A DNA stretch of 23,546 bases from assembly GCA_021774995.1 (NCBI GenBank), contig JAJFIM010000351.1:1-23546 (forward strand). The letters are read 5' to 3'. Shown piece by piece: positions 7,312-15,944 of the stretch (its first letter is position 1; each line of letters starts with the position of its first letter). Source of the stretch: Alphaproteobacteria bacterium (GTDB lineage Bacteria > Pseudomonadota > Alphaproteobacteria > SMXP01). Position numbers and translations under genes: made by a program. The notes under the pieces are model-generated. The model was not told where the DNA came from and made no database searches. It was given only the letters and a program-made list of their open reading frames with translations.

Positions 7312-8829
7312 TTACATATAGCGTTCCTTTAATTCATGCTTTCTCAATTTTCCTGCAGACGTGCGCGGCAGCTCATCAATAAATTCGATATTTTTTGGCG
7401 ATTTTATTTTTGAAAGTTTTGAGCGACAATAATCGATCAGTTCTTCAGCCAATTCTTCACTTGGCGCCACACCTTTAAGGAGCTCAATGACGGCCAAAAC
7501 ACATTCGCCAAAATCATCATCCGGAACTCCAAATACCGCTACATCCATGACATTGGGATGCATGATCAAGACGTTTTCGATCTCGGCTGGATAGATATTC
7601 ACACCGCCGGAAATAATCATGTGATCCTTGCGATCCGTGAGATAAAGGTATCCTGCCTCATCAACATAACCGATATCGCCGCAACTGATATAACCTTTCC
7701 TCGAGTGCGCTCGTTTAGTTTTTTCCGGATCGTTATGATACTCAAAAGGCCTCTGAGTCTCAAAATATATATGACCAATATTATCAGGGGCGCACTCATT
7801 CCCATCATCGTCAAGAATGTGGATTTTCCCGAAAACCGCACGGCCAACACTACCCTTGTGAGCCACCCATTCTTGCGAGTTGATCGTCGTGGCTCCCACG
7901 CCCTCCGAGCCTCCATAGCCCTCAGATATAATCATTCCTAACCAATCCAGCATACGCTCTTTGATTTCAATCGGGCACGGGGCTGCAGAATGAATGATTT
8001 GCCTCAAACTGCTTAAATGATATTTATTCCGCGTTTTATTATCCAGTGCGAGCATCCGCACGAACATAGTCGGGACAACCTGGCTCATAGTCACTTTGTG
8101 CTTTTCGACCAACCTCAGGTAATCTTCAGCATCGAATTTTTCCATAATGATATTTGTGCCGCCAGCAAACATCACCATCAATGTCGTGCGGAAAGGCGCT
8201 GCATGGTAGAGCGGACCAGGAGAAAGATAGACCGTTTCTTTTCCAAACCCCCAAACTTTAATGTAGATTTCCATATCAGGGGCGCGTTTTACGAAACCCT
8301 CTTTCGCCAGAGGCACCTTAACGCCTTTTGGCCGCCCGGTCGTGCCGGAAGTATAAAGCATTTCTTGTCCGCGAGATTCATCTGCTATAGGTGTATCAGG
8401 CAAAGGCTGAACAGCGCTCCGCCAATCCTTCATGCCCGCAAGAACGCCATCAACACAAAATGAATGCTCAGCCTTTATAGACCCAGCAGAGGCTTCGCGG
8501 GCGATATCCGCTAATTTTCTGGAAGTGACCATCACTTTCGAGTCACTGTTTTCCAGAATATACTTTACTTCATCTGTCTTCAGATGAGTGGCGATCAAAG
8601 CGATGTAAAGCCCCGCACGATAAGCAGCCCAGGCGATTTGCATAAAATCGACTCTGTTTTCCATATAAATTGCCATGCAATCGCCGGTCTGCAATCCCAG
8701 CTGACGAAACAGATGCGCGCCTTTATTGGAAACCCTATCGAGTTGACCATATGTCACAACCTCGCCGCTTTTCCCCATGATGAAAGCGGGTTTGTCAGGG
8801 AATTCCTTGGCATATGTCTGTGGATACAT
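7312..8829 (-). CDS. AMP-forming acyl-CoA synthetase (second ligase)
   Basis: ANL-superfamily CoA ligase, 505 residues. It has the phosphate loop YTSGTTGRPKG at 159-169, YGGSE at 305-309, CGD at 383-385, the hinge and substrate-closing motif DRKDHMIISGGVNIYP at 399-414, and PRTSAGK with adenylation Lys494. The motif set is complete and closer to the family norm than in the ligase at 2430-3926; the sequence resembles fatty-acyl and bile-acid/steroid-type CoA ligases. AGGA lies 10 bases before the ATG. It starts 53 bases after the stop of the binding-protein-like gene, so those two are likely cotranscribed. Two ligases in one cluster suggests either a degradation pathway with two CoA activation points or two related substrates. 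Confidence 0.93.
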   Translation of the reverse strand: MYPQTYAKEFPDKPAFIMGKSGEVVTYGQLDRVSNKGAHLFRQLGLQTGDCMAIYMENRVDFMQIAWAAYRAGLYIALIATHLKTDEVKYILENSDSKVMVTSRKLADIAREASAGSIKAEHSFCVDGVLAGMKDWRSAVQPLPDTPIADESRGQEMLYTSGTTGRPKGVKVPLAKEGFVKRAPDMEIYIKVWGFGKETVYLSPGPLYHAAPFRTTLMVMFAGGTNIIMEKFDAEDYLRLVEKHKVTMSQVVPTMFVRMLALDNKTRNKYHLSSLRQIIHSAAPCPIEIKERMLDWLGMIISEGYGGSEGVGATTINSQEWVAHKGSVGRAVFGKIHILDDDGNECAPDNIGHIYFETQRPFEYHNDPEKTKRAHSRKGYISCGDIGYVDEAGYLYLTDRKDHMIISGGVNIYPAEIENVLIMHPNVMDVAVFGVPDDDFGECVLAVIELLKGVAPSEELAEELIDYCRSKLSKIKSPKNIEFIDELPRTSAGKLRKHELKERYM

Positions 8830-8882
8830 CGTAAATTAGTCCTGTAGTTATTGCGGTGGTTTCACATAAACACAAGAGAGAG

Positions 8883-10004
8883 CTATGACGTCTGAAAAGT
8901 GAATTCCATGGGTTCTGTGGTTCCATTCACCGAGCGGCGGACGTTGAGATAGTCCAAGCCCTTAAGACCGCGATGATCCCAGGGGCCAAAGGTGATATAG
9001 GAACCAAGACCGCCTGTCATGGCAGGCAACATGCGCACCGTTTCTAATGCGCCAGCCAAGGCTTCCGGCGTGGCAATTTCCATGCGCGATAGAGCGAGTG
9101 CGTAGAGTCGGCCAATATCGTACCCCACACTAGTGGCTGAATTTGGCACCATTTCTTTACCCTTCTTTGCCTTATAGCGTGAAAGCATCTCGGAAAACCG
9201 GGTATTACGTTCATCATACTGATCTATCCCATACCACCCTTCAATATCGCGTGCCCTGTATTCGTTATAAGTTGCGCTGACAAAAGCTGTTGTCATGACC
9301 TTGGGTGGGTCCCAGTCGATATTTTTCAAACCGACATTGAGAAGACGGCACGCTTCACCGAAGCCTAAGTAAACGATAGCATCGGGCGACACGCTTTTTA
9401 ACTTAGCCATCACTTGCGTCATGCTTTCTTCATCTGGCGATGGAGCAATATTGGCTACGAGGATGATCGATAAGCCGAATATCTGCGCGGCGTATTCGAG
9501 AAATTGAGTATACTCCACCCCTATCCGGGAAGGATAATCTCGCAAGACTGCAATAGTTATATGACCTTGGGATCTCAACCATGCGGCAATAAAAGCCGGT
9601 TCATCGGCAAGATTTCCATTTGAGACATTAAAGGCATATTGCCCGACAAAATCTTTTGTGCCGCAGATGGTAATACATGGAACTTTTTTATCTTCGATCA
9701 GCCCCAGAACTGCCAGGCTGTTGTCGCTGGTCAAAGGCCCTGCAATTCCTAATACTTGTTCATTCTCGACAAGATCCAGATAAGCGCGGCGATTAATCAA
9801 ACCATCACCATAGGGTTGACCAGGGTATTCATTCAAAACCGTAATCACGGGCCGATCAATCAAGCCATTATCAAAGGCTTCTTCTAACGCAAATGTAACA
9901 GCTTCCGGAAACATGTCTGATGCTCCGGGAAACCCCGGCATATCCATCATAATCCCAATTTTATATGGCTCTAACAAATTGCGTTTTTCATCACCACCGG
10001 CCAT
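8883..10004 (-). CDS. periplasmic-binding-protein-fold protein (Leu/Ile/Val receptor type) without signal peptide
   Basis: Type I periplasmic-binding-protein fold of the branched-chain amino-acid receptor family (KIGIMMDMPG at 15-24, IAGPLTSDNS at 87-96, VPCITICGTKDF at 108-119, then the second lobe with IAVLRDYPSRIG from about 151). The length of 373 residues covers both lobes. The N-terminus MAGGDEKRNLLEPY is charged and starts directly at the fold; there is no signal peptide, and an in-frame TGA lies about 20 bases upstream with no other start codon between. No permease or ATPase gene is nearby. So, as read, it is a cytoplasmic ligand-binding protein, perhaps a sensor or carrier of a pathway compound, rather than part of a normal ABC importer. 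A frameshift that removed the signal peptide cannot be excluded. Located between the small membrane protein and the second ligase. Confidence 0.85.
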   Translation of the reverse strand: MAGGDEKRNLLEPYKIGIMMDMPGFPGASDMFPEAVTFALEEAFDNGLIDRPVITVLNEYPGQPYGDGLINRRAYLDLVENEQVLGIAGPLTSDNSLAVLGLIEDKKVPCITICGTKDFVGQYAFNVSNGNLADEPAFIAAWLRSQGHITIAVLRDYPSRIGVEYTQFLEYAAQIFGLSIILVANIAPSPDEESMTQVMAKLKSVSPDAIVYLGFGEACRLLNVGLKNIDWDPPKVMTTAFVSATYNEYRARDIEGWYGIDQYDERNTRFSEMLSRYKAKKGKEMVPNSATSVGYDIGRLYALALSRMEIATPEALAGALETVRMLPAMTGGLGSYITFGPWDHRGLKGLDYLNVRRSVNGTTEPMEFTFQTS

Positions 10005-10081
10005 ATCACCCTCACTATGTAGTCAAATATACCATCCCAAAGCTTAGAAAACGCTCTGATGTAAAAATAAGAAATATCATT

Positions 10082-10101
10082 CGTTCTAGTATCAGAACAT
10101 T
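10082..10101. promoter_or_regulatory. operator-like motif, weaker copy, with GTTCT/AGAAC inverted repeat
   Basis: Contains TAGTATCA (10087-10094), the core of the cluster motif, inside a perfect five-base inverted repeat GTTCT-6 bases-AGAAC (10084-10099). It lies 78 bases upstream of the binding-protein-like gene (start 10004) and overlaps the stop codon of the preceding small membrane protein gene. The flanks differ from the other copies. Confidence 0.35.
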
Positions 10102-10469
10102 GCGGCCATAGAAGTGCCGTGCTGAGAAAAATGCAGGCCGAGACTTCCCAATACACCAAGTTCTATTAGGACAAGTGAAATCGCAACCCATCTATACGCC
10201 TGTGTAGGAAATGATAAATATCTGTTTTTAATATTCTCCATCCAGAACATGGTCCCTGAATGATGCTTAGCCAGATACTTGGTGTCGCGATGCAAGAGGT
10301 GGGAGGCAGTTTCATTTTGTACGGTGTTATAGGCAGACCACTGAACACCGGACAAGGCGTCATCAGACTTTAGCTGCACCCCCAAAGGAGAGAGCAAGAT
10401 ATTCAGTCCCTTTCGAAAGAACAGGCATATATGCGTAATTATAAACGCTGCAAGAACACAGCAAGCCAT
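10092..10469 (-). CDS. small two-helix membrane protein next to the Ldi-like gene
   Basis: An unrecognised 125-residue protein. There is one hydrophobic helix at the N-terminus (about 2-18, ACCVLAAFIITHICLFF), a hydrophilic middle of about 70 residues, and a second helix near 93-113 (YRWVAISLVLIELGVLGSLG). GAGGA seven bases before the ATG supports expression. It begins 37 bases after the stop of the Ldi-domain gene, on the same strand, so it is almost certainly translated from the same mRNA. The pairing with a membrane-anchored Ldi-domain protein suggests an accessory subunit or an anchor for it, but nothing in its sequence shows the function. No close family comes to mind. Confidence 0.75.
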   Translation of the reverse strand: MACCVLAAFIITHICLFFRKGLNILLSPLGVQLKSDDALSGVQWSAYNTVQNETASHLLHRDTKYLAKHHSGTMFWMENIKNRYLSFPTQAYRWVAISLVLIELGVLGSLGLHFSQHGTSMAAMF

Positions 10470-10506
10470 AATGATGTCCTCATTCCCTACACAATATTTG
10501 TCATAA

Positions 10507-12462
10507 TCAGCCTAAAGGTTCGATCATGACAGGAGTCCGTCCCTCAAGGTGAAGTGATATTTCAGCTTCACCGCGTGAATTAGCGGTAAACTTCTTCTCA
10601 TTACTCCCCTTCACTTGGTATTCAATTCCCGCTTTTAAGCGCGCAAGCTTTATGTTGGAGATGCCGCTACTCTGACCGGGATATAGAACAAGATCGAGAT
10701 CCTCTCCATGAGAACGTGCACGAGCCACCAATACATCAGGGTAAGGGACTTCATGTAAAAGCGGGCCTGTGAAGACCTCTTTGGGAGGACCGTTTAAAAT
10801 AACTTCGCGCCACCAATTTTTCTTCAGCAGGCTTTTCAAAAATATCATTATGTTGATATTATTAGAACCACTTTCGTATCGCAAGACACCGTCACGGATG
10901 GATTTCCCGTATTTATCCTCTAAGGTTTTCAGGGATGCTTGAGCCAGCTTCTCATCCCCCATCTCACGCGCAAGGCCCAAAGTGGTCATACACACACCGA
11001 TTTCAGAACGCTTATAATTTCCCACATCTATTTTATCCCAGCCGCGCAATTCAGCTTTTAAATATCCGTCATCATCGATGTCCAGAAATTCACTCCGCAT
11101 AATATGCCATGTTCTTTCCGCAAGGTCTGGCAATAAGGGATGCGCCAACACCGCTGATTCGCTATCCGCCATGGTTGATGTCAAGGATGGGATGGTAAAA
11201 CCGGTTAAACTTGATCGGATCGCAACAATGCGTCCGTCCAACGTTGTGAAATCGGATTCTATGCTCTTTTCAAATAAGTCTGAAATTTGATCGTAATAGT
11301 TATGATCATGCAACCGGTCATAGACTTTCAAGGACAAGGCCCCAAACAGATTACATGCTGAGTATATCCAGTTTGGCTCACATGGAAACAATCCAAGATC
11401 CGCTTTTTGGAAGTTTCTAAAGACACAGGATTCGATTGATGAGTAATCGTAAGTAAATGTGCGCTGGTCATCCCATTTCAACGATATAGCGTCAGGATGA
11501 TCATATTGGTCATCCCCACTAGCCGATTGATAAAGACCAATCATGAGACCGAGATAGCCGGAATACATTATATTGTCATTGGGAATGGGATCGGGATTAG
11601 GGTCCAGATTACCCCACAGGTTTTCCCAGCGCCAATAAGACCAAATCTTTTTGTCCTGCACCTTTTCTATCAAGTTCCGTTGGGCCAGGGACAGATATCC
11701 ATGAAAGTTAGGTGCATATTGAGATTGATAGACAGACAAGCCGTAAGACGCGAAATTTAACTGATAGCGCACGGACGCGGTTTGAAACTGATCGATAAAA
11801 TCAAAACCGTCAAACTGATCAAGCGGTTGGAGGGCGCGATCCAGCACATAACGCGCAGCGGCTAATTGTTCCTCACTCAGCTCTGCTTGCAACACATTGT
11901 CCGCAGGCTGCGCGTTGATAGGGCGTTCTTTCACCTGCACCAGCATCCTATTGCGCGATTGAGCCCGCGTGATGGCCTGACGTTGAGTCGATCGGCTGGT
12001 GATGACCCCGTAAAGAACGAGTGCCACAATAGTTCCGACGGACACGGCAAGTGCGTAGCTGGCAACATATTCGCCAGTCGTCATAGCGGCAAGAAATGCG
12101 GCGCCAAACCAAACCAGAATTGGCGCCATAATATTTCCTGCGCCAAACCAAAAGATCAATGCCGCCGCGAACAACACCAACGTAAGAAGAATACTTATGA
12201 ATGAGCCACTGGCGAGAAACCCGGCGCCCGGCCACATCAGCCCCATCCCCAATGCCTGTACGGCCGCATTTGCACCGAATAAAGCCGGTACAATACCAAA
12301 AACAAACAGGATTGCATAAATGATTGTAAAACGACGCAGCCGTTTCAGTGTTGCCTCGCCATGGGCTTTGTCACGGACCGGTATCATGAGACCAGCCGAG
12401 CCACTCAGTTCGCCACTCGCATCATATTCGCTGGATTGCATATTTAAACTATCCAAAGTCAT
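10507..12462 (-). CDS. membrane-anchored linalool dehydratase/isomerase (Ldi)-domain protein
   Basis: A 651-residue protein with an N-terminal membrane part (about four or five helices between 44 and 155) and a large soluble C-terminal part. The soluble part resembles the (alpha/alpha)6-barrel linalool dehydratase/isomerase family: FIDQFQTASVRYQLNF at 222-237, WRWENLWGNLDPNPDPI at 277-293, DNIMYSGYLGLM at 296-307, and Cys361-x8-Cys370 in CEPNWIYSAC. The nine-residue Cys spacing equals that of the two active-site cysteines I recall in Castellaniella LDI (171/180). Tyr303 stands where I recall the active-site His (MxSGH), so the chemistry may differ from linalool/geraniol/myrcene. The enzyme would (de)hydrate or isomerise an alkenol at the membrane. 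Residues from about 585 to the end form a small beta-like tail. GGAAGAG precedes the ATG by about 11 bases; an in-frame ATG at 12441 is less likely. Family assignment is from memory, not a search. Confidence 0.78.
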   Translation of the reverse strand: MTLDSLNMQSSEYDASGELSGSAGLMIPVRDKAHGEATLKRLRRFTIIYAILFVFGIVPALFGANAAVQALGMGLMWPGAGFLASGSFISILLTLVLFAAALIFWFGAGNIMAPILVWFGAAFLAAMTTGEYVASYALAVSVGTIVALVLYGVITSRSTQRQAITRAQSRNRMLVQVKERPINAQPADNVLQAELSEEQLAAARYVLDRALQPLDQFDGFDFIDQFQTASVRYQLNFASYGLSVYQSQYAPNFHGYLSLAQRNLIEKVQDKKIWSYWRWENLWGNLDPNPDPIPNDNIMYSGYLGLMIGLYQSASGDDQYDHPDAISLKWDDQRTFTYDYSSIESCVFRNFQKADLGLFPCEPNWIYSACNLFGALSLKVYDRLHDHNYYDQISDLFEKSIESDFTTLDGRIVAIRSSLTGFTIPSLTSTMADSESAVLAHPLLPDLAERTWHIMRSEFLDIDDDGYLKAELRGWDKIDVGNYKRSEIGVCMTTLGLAREMGDEKLAQASLKTLEDKYGKSIRDGVLRYESGSNNINIMIFLKSLLKKNWWREVILNGPPKEVFTGPLLHEVPYPDVLVARARSHGEDLDLVLYPGQSSGISNIKLARLKAGIEYQVKGSNEKKFTANSRGEAEISLHLEGRTPVMIEPLG

Positions 12463-12615
12463 CCAATTATTACTCTTCCAGCTGAAGCATAGGGCATAGT
12501 CTCAAACACTCCCATACTATTCACCAGTACAACAGTGTCGCCTCACACTACCTTTTATGATGATAGCGACCATGTCAGGAGAAAAACCTTAAGCCAGCGA
12601 TGCGATATGCACGTT

Positions 12616-12635
12616 CATTATAGTATCATGTTTTA
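12616..12635. promoter_or_regulatory. operator-like AT-rich motif, copy 3
   Basis: Plus strand CATTATAGTATCATGTTTTA: nine of the ten bases of the core TAGTATCATA and a following TTT. It lies about 155 bases upstream of the Ldi-domain gene (start 12462), inside the 312-bp gap to the TonB-receptor gene. A half-like match (AATAGTAT on the minus strand) lies nearer, at 12515-12522. Confidence 0.45.
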
Positions 12636-12714
12636 AGTTTGATAAAGATATTTTCTCGACTTTCATCTTATATGCGAACAACTCAAGAGAATAAAAACCA
12701 AATTACGGGCAAAG

Positions 12715-12749
12715 CAATAAAAAACCGGGGCCGCAAGGGACCCCGGTTT
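12715..12749 (-). terminator. rho-independent terminator of the TonB-receptor gene
   Basis: Nine-base perfect stem (AAACCGGGG at 12722-12730 with CCCCGGTTT at 12741-12749) around a ten-base loop. On the minus strand the stem ends in a run of six T (TTTTTT, 12722-12727 region), so it terminates minus-strand transcription 26 bases after the receptor stop codon. The stem is well formed. Confidence 0.9.
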
Positions 12750-12774
12750 AGATGATCTGGAATCTTAAAGAATG

Positions 12775-15051
12775 CTACCATTCTTTGCGTATTTGGAAAC
12801 CGTACATTCTTGGCTCGCCCACCATTTGGGGGACAATCCCACCTGCCGGATTTACCGTTTCCCCACGGACAAAGAACTCTTCATCCGTGAGATTGGTTCC
12901 AAAGACAGCCAACTCAAGGCCAAAGTCTTCTACTGTCACGCTCAGACGCGCGTTCAACAATCCCCGCGACTTTATATTGCTGACCGGTAATTCAGCAACA
13001 GAATTTCCGAATGTATAATTATCGCGCCAGGCATAATCAAGCCGAAGCGCCGCTTCACCGATTGGCAAAGGTTGCGTGTAGACTGCCGTGGCGCTAGCCT
13101 GCCATTTCGGCGTGTAGGCACGCACAGCCATCGGATCTTTGAAGTCGAACCTAATATAGGCCCCGGTACCCGATAACGTTAGATTATCGAATACGGCAAC
13201 TGACAGATCCGTTTCAACGCCATCAATACCGGCATCACCGGAATTAATGGTTGCAGATGTCGGAAAAGTACCAGCAATAATGATAGACTGCTGAACATCC
13301 GCATAAAAGGTGTGGTAGTAATCAGCATTCCAGACAACCTGGCCGTCTGCAAAGAGACCCTTCATACCAATTTCAACATCAGTTGCCTTCTCTTCTTGGA
13401 ACGGAGCAATACCGACGGCATCCAGCCCACGAATATTTTGACCTCCACTGCGGTTCCCCGAATTTCCCTTCGCGTATACCATAATATCATCGGTAACTTG
13501 AAAGTCGATACCAACTGTCCAGGAGAAGAAACTGAACTTATCCTTAGGCCTGATCTGGCACGTGAAATCGGGAAAGAAGACAAGACCCGGTGTTGCAGGA
13601 TCATACAGGCAAACCGGACCCACTGGACCTGTGAAAATATCGGTCCCGCCGATCTGGTTACCACCAATGAGTTCCTTTGTATCTTCGGTATAACGAATAC
13701 CTGCTGTAAAATCCAAACGGTCCGTCACCTGGTAAGTCGCATGAGCAAATCCTGATTTACTTTTGTTCTTCCCAACCGCAAGAAAATCAACATTGAGAAA
13801 CGGCGAACGGACAAACGGATCCAGGGGCGATGGTACGCCAAACGGACTAAATGCCGGGTTCAAGAAACGCGATAATGTATTATCATCGCCTTCTTCATCA
13901 AAATAGAAGAAACCCGCTACCCAATCCAACCGATTATCGAATGAATTTCCGCTCAATTGCAGCTCCGCACTGTACTGGTCGGTTTCTTGGTCGAGCTGCG
14001 CTTGTACCGCCGGCAAATCACTTCCATCTGTATCGAACAGATAATTAGAGTCAACCTTTCGGTAGGATAGAACACCCTTGACGCTCACATTTTCGGTTAG
14101 CTCAAAATCACCGACAATGCTGACGCCGCCTGCTTCCGCTTTTGAAAAGGGCTCGATATCCGAGCGTGCCCTAAAAAAGTCGGTTGATGATCGGGCAAAA
14201 CCCAGTCCGGTAAACATGTCACCAAAACGATTTTGGACCTGAGAACCGTTATTTTCACTCTTCCAGTAATCACCCGTTACACTGATCGTAGCGCGAGGCG
14301 AAAGATTCAATACGGCATTGATCCGGTAAGTTTCAGACTCAACGTCATCTTGTTCAATCGTTTTTGTTACCAAGCCTGTTCCAAAATCAACAACATCGAG
14401 TTTGGAATAGCCGTCGCGCCATTTGGCCTGACCTGCCACCCGGATTGCCAATTTGTCTTTCACAATTGGAAGGTTGACAGCGCCTTCAACGCTCCAGGCG
14501 TCAAAGTTGCCTACGCCAGCACCCACAAATCCGCTGAACTCCCCGCTGGGATCGGCTTTGCGCGAAATGACCTTAATCGTGCCGCCCGTCGTGTTACGGC
14601 CATAGAGCGTGCCTTGAGGGCCTTTCAGAATTTCTACGCGCTCGACGTCAAACAACTCCAACATAGCCCCTGAGGATCGGCCTACATAGGTATCATCCAG
14701 GTACAGGCCAACGGAAGGATCAAGCGTGATCAAACTGTCATCTTGAACCTGACCGCGCAAACTTATGGTCGCAGTTGCCGGCCCCCCGGTCGCTGAGACC
14801 ACAGTCAAAGAAGGTGACAACAATTGCAATTTTTCAACGTCATCGATTGATGCTGACCGTAAATCCACACCGCTGAAATATGTCATAGCAATCGGAACGT
14901 CGCTAATTGCCTGCTCCCGCCGCTGCGCCGTGACAATGACTTCGTTAACTCGCCTGGCACCTTGATCCTGAGCCGCTATGGGTCCTGAACCAACACCAGC
15001 CATGACCGGCAGACTGAGAACCGCCAAGCTTAAACGCCAAGATTTTTGCAT
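12775..15051 (-). CDS. TonB-dependent outer-membrane receptor
   Basis: Outer-membrane beta-barrel importer driven by TonB, 758 residues. A signal peptide (MQKSWRLSLAVLSLPVMAG...) probably ends near Ala27. A TonB-box-like segment, VIVTAQRRE, is at 38-46. The plug domain shows SDVPIAMTYFSG and GPQGTLYGRNTTGGTIKVISRKA at about 145-167, and the C-terminus ends in Trp, as usual for barrel insertion. This sequence type (VIVTAQRRE, FGRNTxGG) is common in sphingomonad-like and marine alphaproteobacteria in clusters for steroids, terpenoids and aromatics. It is monocistronic: an operator-like motif lies about 46 bases upstream of the start and a strong terminator follows the stop. It is the best candidate for uptake of the substrate of the cluster. 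Confidence 0.96.
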   Translation of the reverse strand: MQKSWRLSLAVLSLPVMAGVGSGPIAAQDQGARRVNEVIVTAQRREQAISDVPIAMTYFSGVDLRSASIDDVEKLQLLSPSLTVVSATGGPATATISLRGQVQDDSLITLDPSVGLYLDDTYVGRSSGAMLELFDVERVEILKGPQGTLYGRNTTGGTIKVISRKADPSGEFSGFVGAGVGNFDAWSVEGAVNLPIVKDKLAIRVAGQAKWRDGYSKLDVVDFGTGLVTKTIEQDDVESETYRINAVLNLSPRATISVTGDYWKSENNGSQVQNRFGDMFTGLGFARSSTDFFRARSDIEPFSKAEAGGVSIVGDFELTENVSVKGVLSYRKVDSNYLFDTDGSDLPAVQAQLDQETDQYSAELQLSGNSFDNRLDWVAGFFYFDEEGDDNTLSRFLNPAFSPFGVPSPLDPFVRSPFLNVDFLAVGKNKSKSGFAHATYQVTDRLDFTAGIRYTEDTKELIGGNQIGGTDIFTGPVGPVCLYDPATPGLVFFPDFTCQIRPKDKFSFFSWTVGIDFQVTDDIMVYAKGNSGNRSGGQNIRGLDAVGIAPFQEEKATDVEIGMKGLFADGQVVWNADYYHTFYADVQQSIIIAGTFPTSATINSGDAGIDGVETDLSVAVFDNLTLSGTGAYIRFDFKDPMAVRAYTPKWQASATAVYTQPLPIGEAALRLDYAWRDNYTFGNSVAELPVSNIKSRGLLNARLSVTVEDFGLELAVFGTNLTDEEFFVRGETVNPAGGIVPQMVGEPRMYGFQIRKEW

Positions 15052-15097
15052 ATTTCCCCCCTTAAATGGAAAAGCTTACACTGATAATACCCATTAT

Positions 15098-15117
15098 TTT
15101 ATTATGATACTATATCG
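15098..15117. promoter_or_regulatory. operator-like AT-rich motif, copy 4
   Basis: On the minus strand CGATATAGTATCATAATAAA, with the full ten-base core TAGTATCATA. It lies 47 to 66 bases upstream of the TonB-receptor start codon (15051), a normal promoter position, in the 172-bp gap to the SDR gene that ends at 15224. Confidence 0.55.
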
Positions 15118-15223
15118 AGGAATAATATTCAAGCTTTGACATGAAGAACTCACTCTCACCGGCATCCAATACGGTTTCAATAAATAAAAATGACGGCGCA
15201 TCAATGTGTTTTAGCATCACTCA

Positions 15224-15916
15224 TCAGCACAAACCAGAAACTGGAACCAGTGCCCTATGAATCGATTTTGCCTGGTTTGAAGCCAAAAAACACATAATTT
15301 CGGAAAGATCGTTGGGTGAAACCCAGGTGCCAAAATCGGTCTCAGGCATATCACGTCGATTTTGCGGTGTGTCAATTATGCTCGGGAGAACAGCATTGAC
15401 CCGGATACCATGGCTCTGAACTTCCTTCGAAAGACTCTCCGTCAGATGAAGTATGATACCCTTAACAGCACAATAAACGCCCATATGAGCCTCACCAGTC
15501 AGTGCCGCCCGCGCGCCAACATTAACAATTGCCCCACCGCGTCCCCCGGAGATCATTTTTGGCACCGCAGCACGCACACAATTCAAAAAAGTGCGTACAT
15601 TGATATCGAACATATGATCCCAGTCATCATCACTAAACTCATATACAAGAGGTCCCATAACAAACCCGCCCGCAATGTTAAATAGAGCGTCAACAACGCC
15701 AATTTTTTCAAATACGGCGCGCGTGGCATCTCTATCGGTTAAATCCACATGATGCCGGGTTAACCCAGATGGAACTTGAAATGAATCAGAGTTATTAAAC
15801 TGTATATCAAGTGCCGCCACAGTGCCGCCCAATGACAATACCCTGTCAACAACAGCCTGACCCAGAACACCGGCAGCACCAGTTATAACTACATGTTTTC
15901 CTGAAAACTCAAGCAT
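15224..15916 (-). CDS. short-chain dehydrogenase/reductase (SDR), short form
   Basis: NAD(P)-dependent oxidoreductase of the classical SDR fold, 230 residues, slightly shorter than the usual 250. TGAAGVLG (cofactor-binding glycines) is at 12-19, the NNAG motif appears as NIAG at 80-83, and YCAVK at 148-152 gives the catalytic Tyr and Lys. The position of the catalytic Ser, 13 residues before the Tyr, is Ala135 (NVGARAALT). This occurs in one SDR subgroup and may mean altered or weak activity. It follows the SDR that ends at 15945 by 28 bases on the same strand, with AAGG about 10 bases before the ATG, so both are cotranscribed. Substrate unknown; an alcohol or 3-hydroxyacyl-CoA oxidation is plausible from the context. 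Confidence 0.88.
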   Translation of the reverse strand: MLEFSGKHVVITGAAGVLGQAVVDRVLSLGGTVAALDIQFNNSDSFQVPSGLTRHHVDLTDRDATRAVFEKIGVVDALFNIAGGFVMGPLVYEFSDDDWDHMFDINVRTFLNCVRAAVPKMISGGRGGAIVNVGARAALTGEAHMGVYCAVKGIILHLTESLSKEVQSHGIRVNAVLPSIIDTPQNRRDMPETDFGTWVSPNDLSEIMCFLASNQAKSIHRALVPVSGLC

Positions 15917-15944
15917 GAGTGGAAACCTTCTCTGTAGATTACCG

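Larger units (their letters stand above)
12463..12774. other. gene-free gap between Ldi-domain gene and TonB-receptor gene
   Basis: No coding sequence was found in this 312-bp stretch. It holds the promoter region of the Ldi-domain gene with the operator-like motif at 12616-12635, and the terminator of the TonB-dependent receptor gene at 12715-12749. Confidence 0.7.

Noticed and set aside
9971..10159. Hydrophobic 62-residue frame upstream of the binding-protein-like gene (CIFLSTALLWP) as a lost signal peptide
   Set aside because: It is in another frame, overlaps the end of the small membrane protein gene, and the hydrophobic stretch is about 40 residues away from the fold, too far for a normal signal peptide.
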